A program made the translations under genes and the position numbers. Positions 17,791-27,382 of a DNA stretch of 55,234 nt are shown here, in pieces (position 1 is the stretch's first letter; each line of letters opens with the position of its first letter). Source of the DNA: Nitrospira sp. (GTDB taxonomy: Bacteria; Nitrospirota; Nitrospiria; Nitrospirales; Nitrospiraceae); contig JADYYH010000001.1 of NCBI GenBank assembly GCA_020853775.1, positions 1 to 55,234 of the forward strand, in the 5' to 3' direction. The notes below the pieces were generated by a model. The model was given only the letters and a program-made list of their open reading frames with translations, ran no database searches and had not been told where the DNA came from.

Positions 17791-19728
17791 TTAAGAAAAA
17801 AATCTCTGGTGCCACATTTCGAGACTAACCCATCGCCAAACGCTTGAGCCGATCGCGACCTCTCCCCTGCAATACTGGTCGTAGGCTTTGCGTAGCTGCC
17901 GCGGATCCCAATATCCCCGCTGTTGAAACTCTCGCGAGCCAAACAGACGGTCAAGGTCGGGGCGCAAAGTTTCTCGCAGCCATCGATCCTGAGGAGTAGC
18001 AAATCCCATCTTGTCGGTTCTTGCAGACACGGCCTGAGGAAGAACGCCCGCGAGCGCATCTCGCAGAATTGCTTTACTCCGACCACGATTCAACTTTAGT
18101 TCAGGCGGTGCCCCCAGCAAGTACTCGACTAGCCGTGAGTCCAGAAATGGCAACCTGGCTTCGATCGAGAACGCCATGGAGCTTCGGTCTTCGTGGTGCA
18201 ACAACGCCGGCAGGCTATGCGTTTGAAGGTATGATGCAGTGTGATTCCCAAGTGCGGTAGGAAATTTTTCGCCGTATGACAACCCGGCCTGGTCGCGGCT
18301 TCTATGCGCATCGGCAAAATCCGAATCTAACCAAAGCGCATGTCGCTTGAGGCTGAACCGCGCATTCGATACTAGTTGAGCCGGCAGTACCGCGCGGGCC
18401 AAATTGCTATATACAGTTGGATGGATGCGCGCTTGTTGCCTGCCATATGCGGTCGCTTCGCGACAAGCTTTCCCCCAGCCCCCCGAAAAAATCAAATCTC
18501 CCCAGTACGACCCCCAGTATCCAGGATACCCGCAGAGGAGTTCATCTCCTCCTTGACCGTCCAAAAGAACCTTGACGCCATGATCAGAGGCGACGCGCAT
18601 CAGCTCCCATTGAACAAGATAGCTCGTCCCTGCAAAAGGCTCTTCCTGAAACCACAGGACAGTCGGCATTTCCTCAAACAGTCGACGTCCATCAGGCATA
18701 ATCTCCACACTTTCGGTATGAGCCTCGGTTGCAACCGCACGAATGTATGCGCGTTCATCACAGGCCGGATCATCGAAATACGACGAAAAGGTTTGTAGCG
18801 GGCTAGCCGGAAGAAACTGTCGCATCGTACAGACGATCGACGATGAGTCCAACCCACCACTCAGGCAACTTCCGACAGGCACATCGCTTCTCAGATGGAT
18901 ACGGACAGCATCTCGAAAGAGTTTGCCGAACTCAGCCGTCGATGCACATTCCTTCATATTTCCACCGGAAGGTGGCCGACGAATATCCCACCATTCATGA
19001 ATCTGTACGTGCCCATCTTCAACGAGTAGTATGTGCCCGGGACGAAGTTGTTTGATATTTTCGAAAAACGTCTCCCCCGTGTGGTCTTGAAGGCTGAGAA
19101 CAAGAAAGTCATAAATAATGGGATTATTGGGTGATCGACTACAGGACGCATCTTGGAGCAACGCCTTAATTTCTGATGCAAAAATCAGGCGCTCGCCAGA
19201 AAGCCGATAGTAAAACGGCTTCATCCCTAGGGGATCCCTGGCGCAAAAGAGCCGGTTCCGATGTCCGTCCCAGATAGCAAAGGCAAACATTCCGTTGAGA
19301 TGTTCCACGCAGGCGGTTCCCCATTCTAGATACGCCTGCAACACCACTTCGGTATCGGTGGCCGAACGGAAATGCCTCCCCAGCGCCATCAATTCGCCTT
19401 GAATTTCTAGATAGTTGTATACTTCTCCGTTATAGGTGATCCACACACGCTCATCCTCACTAGCCATTGGTTGTTTACCCAATGCGGACCGATCGAGAAT
19501 TGCGAGACGGCGATGACCAAATCCAATCGAATACTCTCTGAGAGTTTGACGGACAGAGTCCAAGAGACTATTCGCCGCGACGATAGGGGCTCCTGCGCCA
19601 GCACAAGCAAGCAGCACATAGCCTTCACCATCCGGTCCACGATGGGCCAGGGAACGCGTCATCCCCTCCAAAAGCTTCAGATCCATGGGAGATTTATTGA
19701 GTTGGAGGATACCCGCGATGCCGCACAT
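17791..19728 (-). CDS. Asparagine synthase-like amidotransferase (first copy)
   Basis: The 645-residue protein begins MCGIAGIL, so Cys2 is the free N-terminal nucleophile of the glutaminase domain (about 1-215: LAHRGPD, NGEVYN). Residues 240-640 form the synthetase domain, with the PP-loop SGGLDSSS near 292 and GDELLCGY. Family members transfer ammonia from glutamine to an adenylated carboxylate, either aspartate or, in polysaccharide loci, a sugar uronate or other acid. Its position among glycosyltransferases favours a role in amidating the glycan. A GAGAGGCAGGA ribosome site precedes the ATG. A second, clearly different copy lies at 24504-26402. Confidence 0.94.
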   Translation of the reverse strand: MCGIAGILQLNKSPMDLKLLEGMTRSLAHRGPDGEGYVLLACAGAGAPIVAANSLLDSVRQTLREYSIGFGHRRLAILDRSALGKQPMASEDERVWITYNGEVYNYLEIQGELMALGRHFRSATDTEVVLQAYLEWGTACVEHLNGMFAFAIWDGHRNRLFCARDPLGMKPFYYRLSGERLIFASEIKALLQDASCSRSPNNPIIYDFLVLSLQDHTGETFFENIKQLRPGHILLVEDGHVQIHEWWDIRRPPSGGNMKECASTAEFGKLFRDAVRIHLRSDVPVGSCLSGGLDSSSIVCTMRQFLPASPLQTFSSYFDDPACDERAYIRAVATEAHTESVEIMPDGRRLFEEMPTVLWFQEEPFAGTSYLVQWELMRVASDHGVKVLLDGQGGDELLCGYPGYWGSYWGDLIFSGGWGKACREATAYGRQQARIHPTVYSNLARAVLPAQLVSNARFSLKRHALWLDSDFADAHRSRDQAGLSYGEKFPTALGNHTASYLQTHSLPALLHHEDRSSMAFSIEARLPFLDSRLVEYLLGAPPELKLNRGRSKAILRDALAGVLPQAVSARTDKMGFATPQDRWLRETLRPDLDRLFGSREFQQRGYWDPRQLRKAYDQYCRGEVAIGSSVWRWVSLEMWHQRFFS

Positions 19729-19752
19729 TAATCCTGCCTCTCAGGTTCGTTA

Positions 19753-20874
19753 CTACGCAGCCTTCGACCTGAGCTGATCGTACCACTGCTCCATTCGTAC
19801 CATCTCAAAATTTTGATTTCCGGTCATCTCGACCAACTCGCGATTGTGTCGTGCGGCCGCATGCCTCAGAGTCGCACTGCACAGCACCGTCTCCACAGCC
19901 TGAGCGACTGCTCCCGGAAGCGGATCCACCAGCGAACCGTTCCATCCTAAGTTAGCGATCTCTTCATACTGAGGGAGCCTGCTCAACACCGGAAATGCCC
20001 CACACGCCATGGACTCAAACAGAGTATTCGGCATACCATCTGATACTGGAAGCATGACAACAACCTGAGCTAAATTGAGCCAGAACGGCATATCTCTATA
20101 AGTAATAGATCCTACAAACCTGACAGCCGCCCCAAGACCAAGCTCATCAACCAATGCGCGCAATCGTCGGACATAATCAGGGTCGGCGAACTGTTCCGTG
20201 ATCACTAGCACGGCGCGTGGAATCTTCACGTGTACTTCGTGGAACGCTTTGATGATCAACTCGTGACGGTAAAATGGCTGCGCGAGTCGCGGGCTAAAGA
20301 CCACTTGCTGATCGGCATCGATATTCCATCTCTGGCGTAGCTGTACCGTCTGAAGCCCCGGGCGGAATAACGACAAATTGACGCCCCACCCAATCTGTGC
20401 AATCGGTGTCCCGCTTGCAACGAATCCCTTCACCCGACTTTCCAAATATTGCGAATGGACAGTCACCAGATCGGCACCGGTGAGGAGTCGCCGAGTCAGG
20501 ACGCGACCACCCCAGTCTCGAAAGGCACCCTGCTCCTCCAAAACATCACTTCCCCACGGCGTCACGACATACGGATGGTATCGACTTAACAGAATGCCCC
20601 ATGCCAACCCTCTGAGATAGTGGACATGGACAATGTCCGGAGAAAAGCGCCGGATATGCAGGGCCAATCGGACAGAGGAAATCAGCCGGCTCAACTTGCG
20701 TGAAATCACACGAGTAGAGAGATCAACCTGCTGAAAGCCTTCAACCTCCCATTGATCCGCCGGTTCCACCGTAAGCACCGTTACTTCATGCCCTCGCGCC
20801 GCAAACCACTGAACCCATCGTCTCGTTGAAATATTCTGCGCCGGGCCTACGAAACACAGACGTAATCGCCTCAT
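19753..20874 (-). CDS. GT-B glycosyltransferase (GT4 family)
   Basis: I prefer the ATG at 20874 (GAAGGA at good spacing, protein begins MRRLRLCFVG) over the in-frame ATG at 20892. The 373-residue product has the N-terminal acceptor loop ISTRRWVQWFAARGHEV, HVHYLRGLAWG, WGSDVLEE, and the donor motif DGMPNTLFE. There the first acidic residue of the usual E-x7-E pair is Asp, which some active GT4 enzymes also have. The gene follows a 161-bp gap after wzt, the largest gap inside the run, but I see no convincing promoter there. Confidence 0.9.
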   Translation of the reverse strand: MRRLRLCFVGPAQNISTRRWVQWFAARGHEVTVLTVEPADQWEVEGFQQVDLSTRVISRKLSRLISSVRLALHIRRFSPDIVHVHYLRGLAWGILLSRYHPYVVTPWGSDVLEEQGAFRDWGGRVLTRRLLTGADLVTVHSQYLESRVKGFVASGTPIAQIGWGVNLSLFRPGLQTVQLRQRWNIDADQQVVFSPRLAQPFYRHELIIKAFHEVHVKIPRAVLVITEQFADPDYVRRLRALVDELGLGAAVRFVGSITYRDMPFWLNLAQVVVMLPVSDGMPNTLFESMACGAFPVLSRLPQYEEIANLGWNGSLVDPLPGAVAQAVETVLCSATLRHAAARHNRELVEMTGNQNFEMVRMEQWYDQLRSKAA

Positions 20875-21035
20875 GAGTCCTTCTCTGGCCAACGTGACTG
20901 TTACTCCAGTTCACACTAAAAAGAATCGTCGCGAACCAGGACGTCATGAGACCAGTCACTGCGTCAGCCTGTTCAATCCGCCGCTACTCGTCCGTACGGA
21001 GCGGCAACCTTCATCGCCATGAAAAAATCCGTAGC

Positions 21036-22277
21036 TCACCCGTGCTCAACAGGATCGCTCCAGTGATGCTCCAAACAGACAAGCCCTCCATCACGTCTCG
21101 TGCTCAAGACCTCGAATTTACACACACGCTCCCGCAGGTCATACGGAACGGACCAGTTGTTGTCGGACGTGGCTCCCGCCGTCAACCAGTATGTGCCCGG
21201 TACCATCGGCAGGTTCGGATACAGCAGTTCTATCACTCCTGTTTTTTTTATCAGATCAAGCGCCATCCCATGAATGAATGTATTGGTTCCATGTACGAAA
21301 ACCCCCGCATAGGACATGATGTTTACTCCAAAACCCAGATCATGGGAGTGCCCATGAAGCTGGTATTTGATCCGCACCAATAGCGGCTCGTCACTCCTGA
21401 ACGCAAACCTAGGCTCACCCCTTTCAGTGCAGGTGCCAATCTCGACGATTTCCACTTCGCCCGTTCCAGAACGTCGCTCTTCCGGCTCATGATGGAGTTC
21501 TCTGCCGGCACGGAGATCGTGGTCACGATCTTCGCGAACAGCTTGAAGGTAGGCCTCAACGACCTTCCCCGATTCCCCCTGACAGTGGAGCCGCCCTTTT
21601 CGTATCCAAAGCACTCGTGAACACACTTCTTTGACCCTAGCCAAGTCATGTGAGACGAAAATGATCGTCGAGGAGTTTTGGAGCACCTTGAACTTTCGCA
21701 AACATTGTCGTTGAAATGCGGCGTCACCGACTGCCAGAATTTCATCGGTCAGAATGACATCGGCTTGTACGTGCACCGCAATGGCAAATCCCAATCTGGC
21801 ATACATCCCGGACGAATAGTATTTAACGGGCATGGTGAGGAACGACCCTAGCCCAGAAAAATCAGCAATCTGCTGCAAACAGCCATCGATCTCTCGTCGA
21901 GTCAATCCCAGAACTGCCCCATTCAGATAGATATTCTCCTGGCCGGTAAGGTCTGGATTAAACCCTGCGCCCAGTTCAATTAAGCTACTGATACGGCCCT
22001 TGACGTCCACTCGTCCCTGGGTTGGTCGTGTGATTCCCGCCATAAGCTTCAACAGCGTACTTTTCCCTGCGCCATTGTCGCCGATAATTCCAAGGGTCTC
22101 TCCCCGCTTCACATTGAAGCTCACATCCTGAAGTGCCCAAAACCCTGCGTCTTCTGACGGATTGCCCCTTGCGCTCCGGCCGCTCAGGCAAGCCAGTGAC
22201 TCCCGAAATGTCTTCGGTTGTTGGTTATAGCACTTCGAGACTTTGTCAAACTCAATCATAGGTTCGGGCAAAGACAT
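21036..22277 (-). CDS. wzt: Polysaccharide ABC exporter ATPase with Wzt-type C-terminal domain
   Basis: The ATPase of a lipid-linked glycan exporter. Residues 1-240 are the nucleotide-binding domain: Walker A GDNGAGKST, the signature YSSGMYARL and Walker B VILTDEILAVGD. Residues 265-405 form the extra Wzt-C beta-sandwich domain (FAFRSDEPLLVRI, YAGVFVHGTNT, YPNLPMVPGTYWLT), which in O9a/O12-type systems binds the modified non-reducing end of the finished chain. That implies chain-end capping before export. The start codon lies 2 bp after the wzm stop, so coupling is likely. The ATP site looks intact. Confidence 0.95.
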   Translation of the reverse strand: MSLPEPMIEFDKVSKCYNQQPKTFRESLACLSGRSARGNPSEDAGFWALQDVSFNVKRGETLGIIGDNGAGKSTLLKLMAGITRPTQGRVDVKGRISSLIELGAGFNPDLTGQENIYLNGAVLGLTRREIDGCLQQIADFSGLGSFLTMPVKYYSSGMYARLGFAIAVHVQADVILTDEILAVGDAAFQRQCLRKFKVLQNSSTIIFVSHDLARVKEVCSRVLWIRKGRLHCQGESGKVVEAYLQAVREDRDHDLRAGRELHHEPEERRSGTGEVEIVEIGTCTERGEPRFAFRSDEPLLVRIKYQLHGHSHDLGFGVNIMSYAGVFVHGTNTFIHGMALDLIKKTGVIELLYPNLPMVPGTYWLTAGATSDNNWSVPYDLRERVCKFEVLSTRRDGGLVCLEHHWSDPVEHG

Positions 22278-22279
22278 GC

Positions 22280-23062
22280 CTACATGATGTCCGCAAAACG
22301 AACTTCGGTATGCTTAAAATATACGTACCCGCTCACGAATACTGTGAGGGCAATGACCGTGGCAGGAGCCATGACCGCTAGTGGAGGTATTGCTCCCCCG
22401 AGAGTTACGCTCCGATAGGCTTCGATAACCGCAGCCATGGGATTCAACAAATAGAACGCCCTATAGGCACTAGGAATCAGATCCGCCGGATAGATAACAG
22501 GACTCAGGTACATCCAAACCTGAAGCACAAGAGGAAGCAGACTTCCCACATCGCGCTTCAGCACATAAAGGGCCGCCCCCCAAAGAACTATGCCGGCAAT
22601 AAACAGCACTTGAACGGTGAGGATCCAAGGGAAAACACACCACGCGGACGTGAGGGGCGTGCCATACCAAGCGAGCAGAATCATGAAACATCCCCACCCA
22701 ATTAAAAAATCGAATCCGCTAGCAATAAGCTTTGATAGAGGGATAACTTCTCGTGGAAAGTTGGCTTTGGTAATGAGATTCATCTGAGCGACGACACTAG
22801 CCGTTCCTGCCGACACCGAAGTGGAGAAAAAAAGCCAGGTTACGAGTCCGACATAGGCAAAAAGCGCGTAGGGGCTATCCCCGACCGGCACATTGACAAA
22901 TAAGGAAAATACGATCGTATAGACGACCATCAAAGACACCGGCTGAAGCAGCGCCCACACCATTCCGAGAGCGGTTTGGCGATGTTTTGCTTTCAATTCA
23001 CTGAGGGCAAGGTTCCAGAGCAACCCTCGATACCGAACAAGTCTTCGCGCATGTTCAATCAT
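22280..23062 (-). CDS. wzm: Polysaccharide ABC exporter permease
   Basis: An ABC-2 type permease of about 260 residues with six hydrophobic segments and the family start ...RYRGLLWNLALSELKAKHRQTALGMVWALLQP. It forms the membrane channel with the Wzt ATPase downstream. I chose the ATG at 23062 because Wzm proteins usually begin about ten residues before RYRGLL. The frame is open to a TTG at 23122, which would add 20 residues. Neither has a strong ribosome site. The closing segment FVSGYVYFKHTEVRFADIM is typical of the family. Confidence 0.93.
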   Translation of the reverse strand: MIEHARRLVRYRGLLWNLALSELKAKHRQTALGMVWALLQPVSLMVVYTIVFSLFVNVPVGDSPYALFAYVGLVTWLFFSTSVSAGTASVVAQMNLITKANFPREVIPLSKLIASGFDFLIGWGCFMILLAWYGTPLTSAWCVFPWILTVQVLFIAGIVLWGAALYVLKRDVGSLLPLVLQVWMYLSPVIYPADLIPSAYRAFYLLNPMAAVIEAYRSVTLGGAIPPLAVMAPATVIALTVFVSGYVYFKHTEVRFADIM

Positions 23063-23133
23063 TGAACTATGTACCCAATGTCTTCTCCGGATAGGAGGAA
23101 GCCCTCGAACAGTATTCGACAACAGCCAGCCAT

Positions 23134-24477
23134 CTATGCGCCGTTGCGAGAATACCTTACATCTGCGTTTTTCCTCAGGAGAGTTCGAACGACCTGCTTA
23201 AACCGGCCCACTGACTCGGAAAGTCGATGATGTTTGATGGCATACGCATATCCCCGGCGGCCATATTCATCCCTCAAAACCTTCGACGAAAGTAGCTGTT
23301 GCACAGACTGGAGCAACAGATCGAATGATCCCTCCGCACACATTCCAATCTGATGCCGAGCTAATACACCATCCGGATCGACGGAATACGAAAGAATCGG
23401 CGTACCGGCCATTGCCGCCTGGACAAAAGTATTGGGAAATCCTTCGTACTCAGAAGTGCAGACCAATGCCGTCGCCTGCTCGAAAAAAACATCCATCTGA
23501 TGCCATGCCACATTCTCATGGAGACGCAGATTGGGCAAGGCGGCAGCCTGCGTCCGGACATCAAACCAGAGCTCCGGACTTCCATTATCTTTCATCACGA
23601 CCATAATGCACGGCGTATTGGGATAGCGACGCACCACGTCTAAGAACAGTTGCGGTCGCTTCAAAGAAGTGATTCGTCCAACCCATAAAAGCGCTTCTCT
23701 TTCCCTCGGTGGCTGATCTATACAGCTTGGCCGTCTCTCCGCATGAGCAGCCTTGATCAATATTCCTTCTCTGTGAAAATTGAGTTGCAGCCACCTTTGT
23801 TGCTCCACAGAACGGCACACTACAGCATGGGCATACCGAACACCGAGCGGATACAGCCACCTGAGCGGAGACGTAACTTTTCCGTATGGCTCGCACAAGT
23901 CGGCAGATGATGCCACCACGAAAACAAATCGCCTCCGAAGCAATCGACAAATGAGAGCGTAAGCTCCCACCTCAACTCCCGCGCTGGCATGGACGAAAAC
24001 ATCTGCGTTGATAGAGCGGAAAAGAGAGAACATTTCGAGAAACGCTGCGACATATCCCCAGAGTGTCTTCAATGCCAGGCCCCAGGAAGTAGCGTTAAGC
24101 CGACCTCTCGCTTGGCGTTTTATTAACACGACACGCCCTACCTGTTCGGTCCCTTCTCCATCCTTCACGGTTGTCAAAACCGAAACCCGATACTGGGCAT
24201 CAGCAGCAAGAGTATTGGCAAGCAAGAAGAGTTGGAACTCGGCTCCGCCCGAACATTGCAGCTCCGATCCATACAATTCCGACCCGAGCGGCGAGATCAC
24301 ACACACGTGGATTGCGCCGCCCTCCGTCAACCTAGATGTGTCATCGCCCCTATTCCCCAACTCATGGACTCGGGACGAAAGGGGCAACCTTCCACTGTCA
24401 GGCGCTATAACCAATTGCGGTACTGCCATCAAATTGAGCCCCTTGCTCAGGATAGGGTCCACTCCGGTCATCCGCAC
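23134..24477 (-). CDS. GT4-like glycosyltransferase with altered catalytic motif
   Basis: A 447-residue GT-B protein. The N-terminal 80 residues include CVISPLGSELYGSELQCSGGAEFQ, a long acceptor-side loop. WVGRITSLKRPQLFLD and HENVAWHQMDVFFEQ mark the donor half. The E-x7-E motif reads EGFPNTFVQ: the second, normally catalytic, Glu is Gln. This may lower or change activity, or the donor-phosphate contact may be made by another residue. The frame starts at a GTG (24477); an ATG two codons later (24471) or codon 17 are alternatives. Confidence 0.88.
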   Translation of the reverse strand: MRMTGVDPILSKGLNLMAVPQLVIAPDSGRLPLSSRVHELGNRGDDTSRLTEGGAIHVCVISPLGSELYGSELQCSGGAEFQLFLLANTLAADAQYRVSVLTTVKDGEGTEQVGRVVLIKRQARGRLNATSWGLALKTLWGYVAAFLEMFSLFRSINADVFVHASAGVEVGAYALICRLLRRRFVFVVASSADLCEPYGKVTSPLRWLYPLGVRYAHAVVCRSVEQQRWLQLNFHREGILIKAAHAERRPSCIDQPPREREALLWVGRITSLKRPQLFLDVVRRYPNTPCIMVVMKDNGSPELWFDVRTQAAALPNLRLHENVAWHQMDVFFEQATALVCTSEYEGFPNTFVQAAMAGTPILSYSVDPDGVLARHQIGMCAEGSFDLLLQSVQQLLSSKVLRDEYGRRGYAYAIKHHRLSESVGRFKQVVRTLLRKNADVRYSRNGA

Positions 24478-24503
24478 ACCATGTGTACGCGGGCATTACG
24501 CAT

Positions 24504-26402
24504 TCAGACTGCGACAGGGTATGCGCTCGAATCGCTGTCCACATATTCACGATGCCATAACTCCAACATCAACAACGCATACAGTCGGTAGCCACTGGGA
24601 ACCCCACGATGCTGGTGGTTCTCGACCAATTCGCGCACTTTATCTGGAACAAAATACCCTCGGGTAAGGCTGCGAGAGGATAGAAGCGTCTCATGGACAA
24701 AGTCGCGACAATCTTCACGAAACCATCGGTCGATCGGCACCCCAAACCCTTGCTTGCTTCGTGTGATGATGCGATCCGGCAACACCCCGCGCATGGCACG
24801 TTTCAGCACATACTTCGACATTCCTTTTCGAACTTTGAGATCAATGGGTAAGGACGCGGCAAATTCCATGAGCTTGTGATCCAGGAATGGACTACGAGCT
24901 TCAAGGCCATGCGCCATTGTCGCCCGATCGACTTTCACCAGGAGATCATCCGGCAGATAACTTCGTGTATCCACTGCCAACAATTGATCTAGCAATTCGA
25001 TCGCCGGCGCCTCTTCAAACCATTTCCCGAGCAGATCGAATGAATCATGCTCGCAAATGGATTCATTGAAATCCGTTGCGTAGAGGCCTGCTTTCTCAGC
25101 CGGCGAGAAATAACAAATTCGACTAAGGTAGGTTGCGGCAAATGGTTCAACAATACGCTCGATGATTCGTCTTCCGGTCTGTGACAAAGATATGAACGGG
25201 AATCGAGACAAAACCGCTTTCAACGACTTCCGCATGTTTTTGCCGACATACCGTGCCATCCAATGCTCCAGCGAAGAATACTTATATCTTGGGTACCCCG
25301 CGAGCAGCTCATCGCCGCCGTCACCGGTCAAAATCACCGTAACTGCCTGCCGACTCAGTTCCGAAAGGTAGTATGTGGGTACGGCCGATGAGTCGGCGTA
25401 GGGCTCATCATAGATGCGGACCAGCTTGGTCAATATTTCAAAGGCTGACGGCTCGACAATGAACTCGTGATGGTCTGTGCCGAATCGCTGTGCGACTTCA
25501 CGGGCGTGGGGCAATTCATTGTAGGCCTCGTCCTTGAAACCGATCGAGAAGGTCTTTACGGGCTGCTTCATGTGCTTGCTCATGATAGCAACGATGCTAC
25601 TCGAATCTAGCCCGCCACTGAGAAACGCTCCGAGCGGAACATCACTGACCAACCTGAGCCGAACAGATTCATCAAGAAGTTCCTCGAACGCCTCGCGACA
25701 CTCATCGTCGGATCGCAAGCGAATTTTCCTGTCGTATTGCAGAGACCAGTACGTACGGCAAGATACCTTCCCTCCCTCATACACCATCACCTGGCCTGGA
25801 AGTAATTTCTGTATTCCACGAAAAATTGTGAGTGGCGCGGGAACGTACTGAAAAGTCAAATAATGATTAAGCGCAATAGGATCGATGTCCGGCCTTGGTC
25901 GCTCAACGAGCAGCGCTTTGATTTCGGAGGCGAAGGTGAGGCTCTCATTCGTCAAACGATAGAAGAGGGGCTTCTTGCCGAGACGGTCACGTGCTAAAAC
26001 GAGTCTCTGTGCCGACTCATCCCATAACGCAAATGCAAACATCCCACGCAACAAGTCTAGGCACTGCAGGCCGAAATCCTCATAAAGATAGAGTAGCACC
26101 TCTGTATCGGTTCCCGTACGGAACTCCCGCGGGACACGGAGACGGCCTCGCAGTTCCTCGAAGTTGTAGATCTCACCATTAAAAACAATCCATAGAGTGC
26201 CTTTTGAATTGGACATCGGTTGGCAGCCCGCAGCACTCAAATCCAAAATGCTTAAGCGCTGATGGACGAGGCCGACATGACCTTTGAGATAGACTCCAGA
26301 ATCATCAGGACCGCGATGGCGAAGTTGAGCGCCCATAGCCGTCAATAATTCCCGTTGCACAGGGCGTCGATCACCTTGGATTTTTCCGGCAATGCCGCAC
26401 AT
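24504..26402 (-). CDS. Asparagine synthase-like amidotransferase (second copy)
   Basis: The 632-residue protein starts MCGIAGKIQG with the Cys2 nucleophile exposed after Met removal. The glutaminase domain holds LRHRGPDDSG and FNGEIYNFEEL. The synthetase domain has SGGLDSSSIVAIM near 263 and GDGGDELLAGYPRY. It is of the AsnB/exopolysaccharide amidotransferase type and clearly differs from the copy at 17791-19728. GGAAGGGG is the ribosome site. Its place between a glycosyltransferase and a methyltransferase suggests it modifies the glycan rather than making free asparagine, but AsnB activity cannot be ruled out. Confidence 0.94.
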   Translation of the reverse strand: MCGIAGKIQGDRRPVQRELLTAMGAQLRHRGPDDSGVYLKGHVGLVHQRLSILDLSAAGCQPMSNSKGTLWIVFNGEIYNFEELRGRLRVPREFRTGTDTEVLLYLYEDFGLQCLDLLRGMFAFALWDESAQRLVLARDRLGKKPLFYRLTNESLTFASEIKALLVERPRPDIDPIALNHYLTFQYVPAPLTIFRGIQKLLPGQVMVYEGGKVSCRTYWSLQYDRKIRLRSDDECREAFEELLDESVRLRLVSDVPLGAFLSGGLDSSSIVAIMSKHMKQPVKTFSIGFKDEAYNELPHAREVAQRFGTDHHEFIVEPSAFEILTKLVRIYDEPYADSSAVPTYYLSELSRQAVTVILTGDGGDELLAGYPRYKYSSLEHWMARYVGKNMRKSLKAVLSRFPFISLSQTGRRIIERIVEPFAATYLSRICYFSPAEKAGLYATDFNESICEHDSFDLLGKWFEEAPAIELLDQLLAVDTRSYLPDDLLVKVDRATMAHGLEARSPFLDHKLMEFAASLPIDLKVRKGMSKYVLKRAMRGVLPDRIITRSKQGFGVPIDRWFREDCRDFVHETLLSSRSLTRGYFVPDKVRELVENHQHRGVPSGYRLYALLMLELWHREYVDSDSSAYPVAV

Positions 26403-26428
26403 CTGTTGACCCCTTCCAATGACTAGAA

Positions 26429-27367
26429 CTACGGCTTCCGACCTCTTAGCGAGACCGGAAAACTCAAAACTTTGATTTCCTCCAAATTCGCATCTTTGAA
26501 CCAGCCGATCACCTCAGGCTCCGAATGTTTCCACTGATAACGCGGAGAATATGCATCAAAGGTATCCAGCACATCCCACGTTATCCCCCGGCCTTGATTG
26601 CTGACAGGAATATGCATGGCAAGCCCTCGGAAACCTGGGATGCGCGCCATCACGTGCAAAAGCGGCACCGCAACCCAACAAACCCCGTAGAGCGGAAATC
26701 GCGGAATACGCGAGGCAATAGCCCGTACCCGATCTAGACGCTTTGAATATTCTCCTGCATCGACATATACCCAAATGGCCACAATCCCTGCGTGCTTTAG
26801 CAATGGAGGGAGACCAGCGAACGCCTTATTTGTATCCGGCGTATGATGCAAAACCCCGATGGAATAAATCACATCAAAGGTTTCCGACCGAAACGGCAGA
26901 CGAAAGACATCGGCCTGAACCAAATGGACTCCTGCTCGTCGGCCCATGTTCGTATACGCTGCATCAACAGCAAAGGAGAGGTCTATGCCGATTACTTCCG
27001 CGCCCAACTGATTCGCCACCTCCATAAATCTTCCCGTCCCTACCCCGACGTCCAAAACCAGTTTGCCCGTAAGCTCGGAACCGCTCAGGCCTGTTTTAGT
27101 CTGGAATGTGGTGAGCGACTCGGAATGGCCTGCAAGAGAGTCCACCTGCGTTGTTCGATGGGTATTCCATTGAAAGGAGAAATTTTTGACATAGGCGTCG
27201 CTTGGAACGAACCGTGGGATTCCCTTGACGATGGGAAAAACCGTGGAACAGGATGAACAGAGCAATTCTCCCTCTTCAATTTCCTGATGGTCTGAACTGA
27301 ACACTGTGAGACGCAACGCCTCCCTGCAGTCGGGACACACGAGGTATCGAACCAACGCCTCTTTCAT
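26429..27367 (-). CDS. SAM-dependent methyltransferase with N-terminal zinc ribbon
   Basis: The first 55 residues form a Trm112-like zinc ribbon (CPDC near 11-14 and CSSC near 37-40, followed by FPIVKGIPRFV). A class I methyltransferase domain follows with motif I VLDVGVGTGRF, an acidic GIDLS at strand 2, and YSIGVLHHTPD. The substrate is unknown; in this setting it could cap the chain end recognised by the Wzt-C domain or methylate a sugar. GAAGGGCG lies 6 bp before the ATG. It is 312 residues long and intact. Confidence 0.9.
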   Translation of the reverse strand: MKEALVRYLVCPDCREALRLTVFSSDHQEIEEGELLCSSCSTVFPIVKGIPRFVPSDAYVKNFSFQWNTHRTTQVDSLAGHSESLTTFQTKTGLSGSELTGKLVLDVGVGTGRFMEVANQLGAEVIGIDLSFAVDAAYTNMGRRAGVHLVQADVFRLPFRSETFDVIYSIGVLHHTPDTNKAFAGLPPLLKHAGIVAIWVYVDAGEYSKRLDRVRAIASRIPRFPLYGVCWVAVPLLHVMARIPGFRGLAMHIPVSNQGRGITWDVLDTFDAYSPRYQWKHSEPEVIGWFKDANLEEIKVLSFPVSLRGRKP

Positions 27368-27382
27368 AGAACGCCCTTCATT

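Noticed and set aside
18600-19181. Minus- and plus-strand short frames inside the first amidotransferase gene
   Set aside because: All are shadows of one long, well-conserved coding frame.
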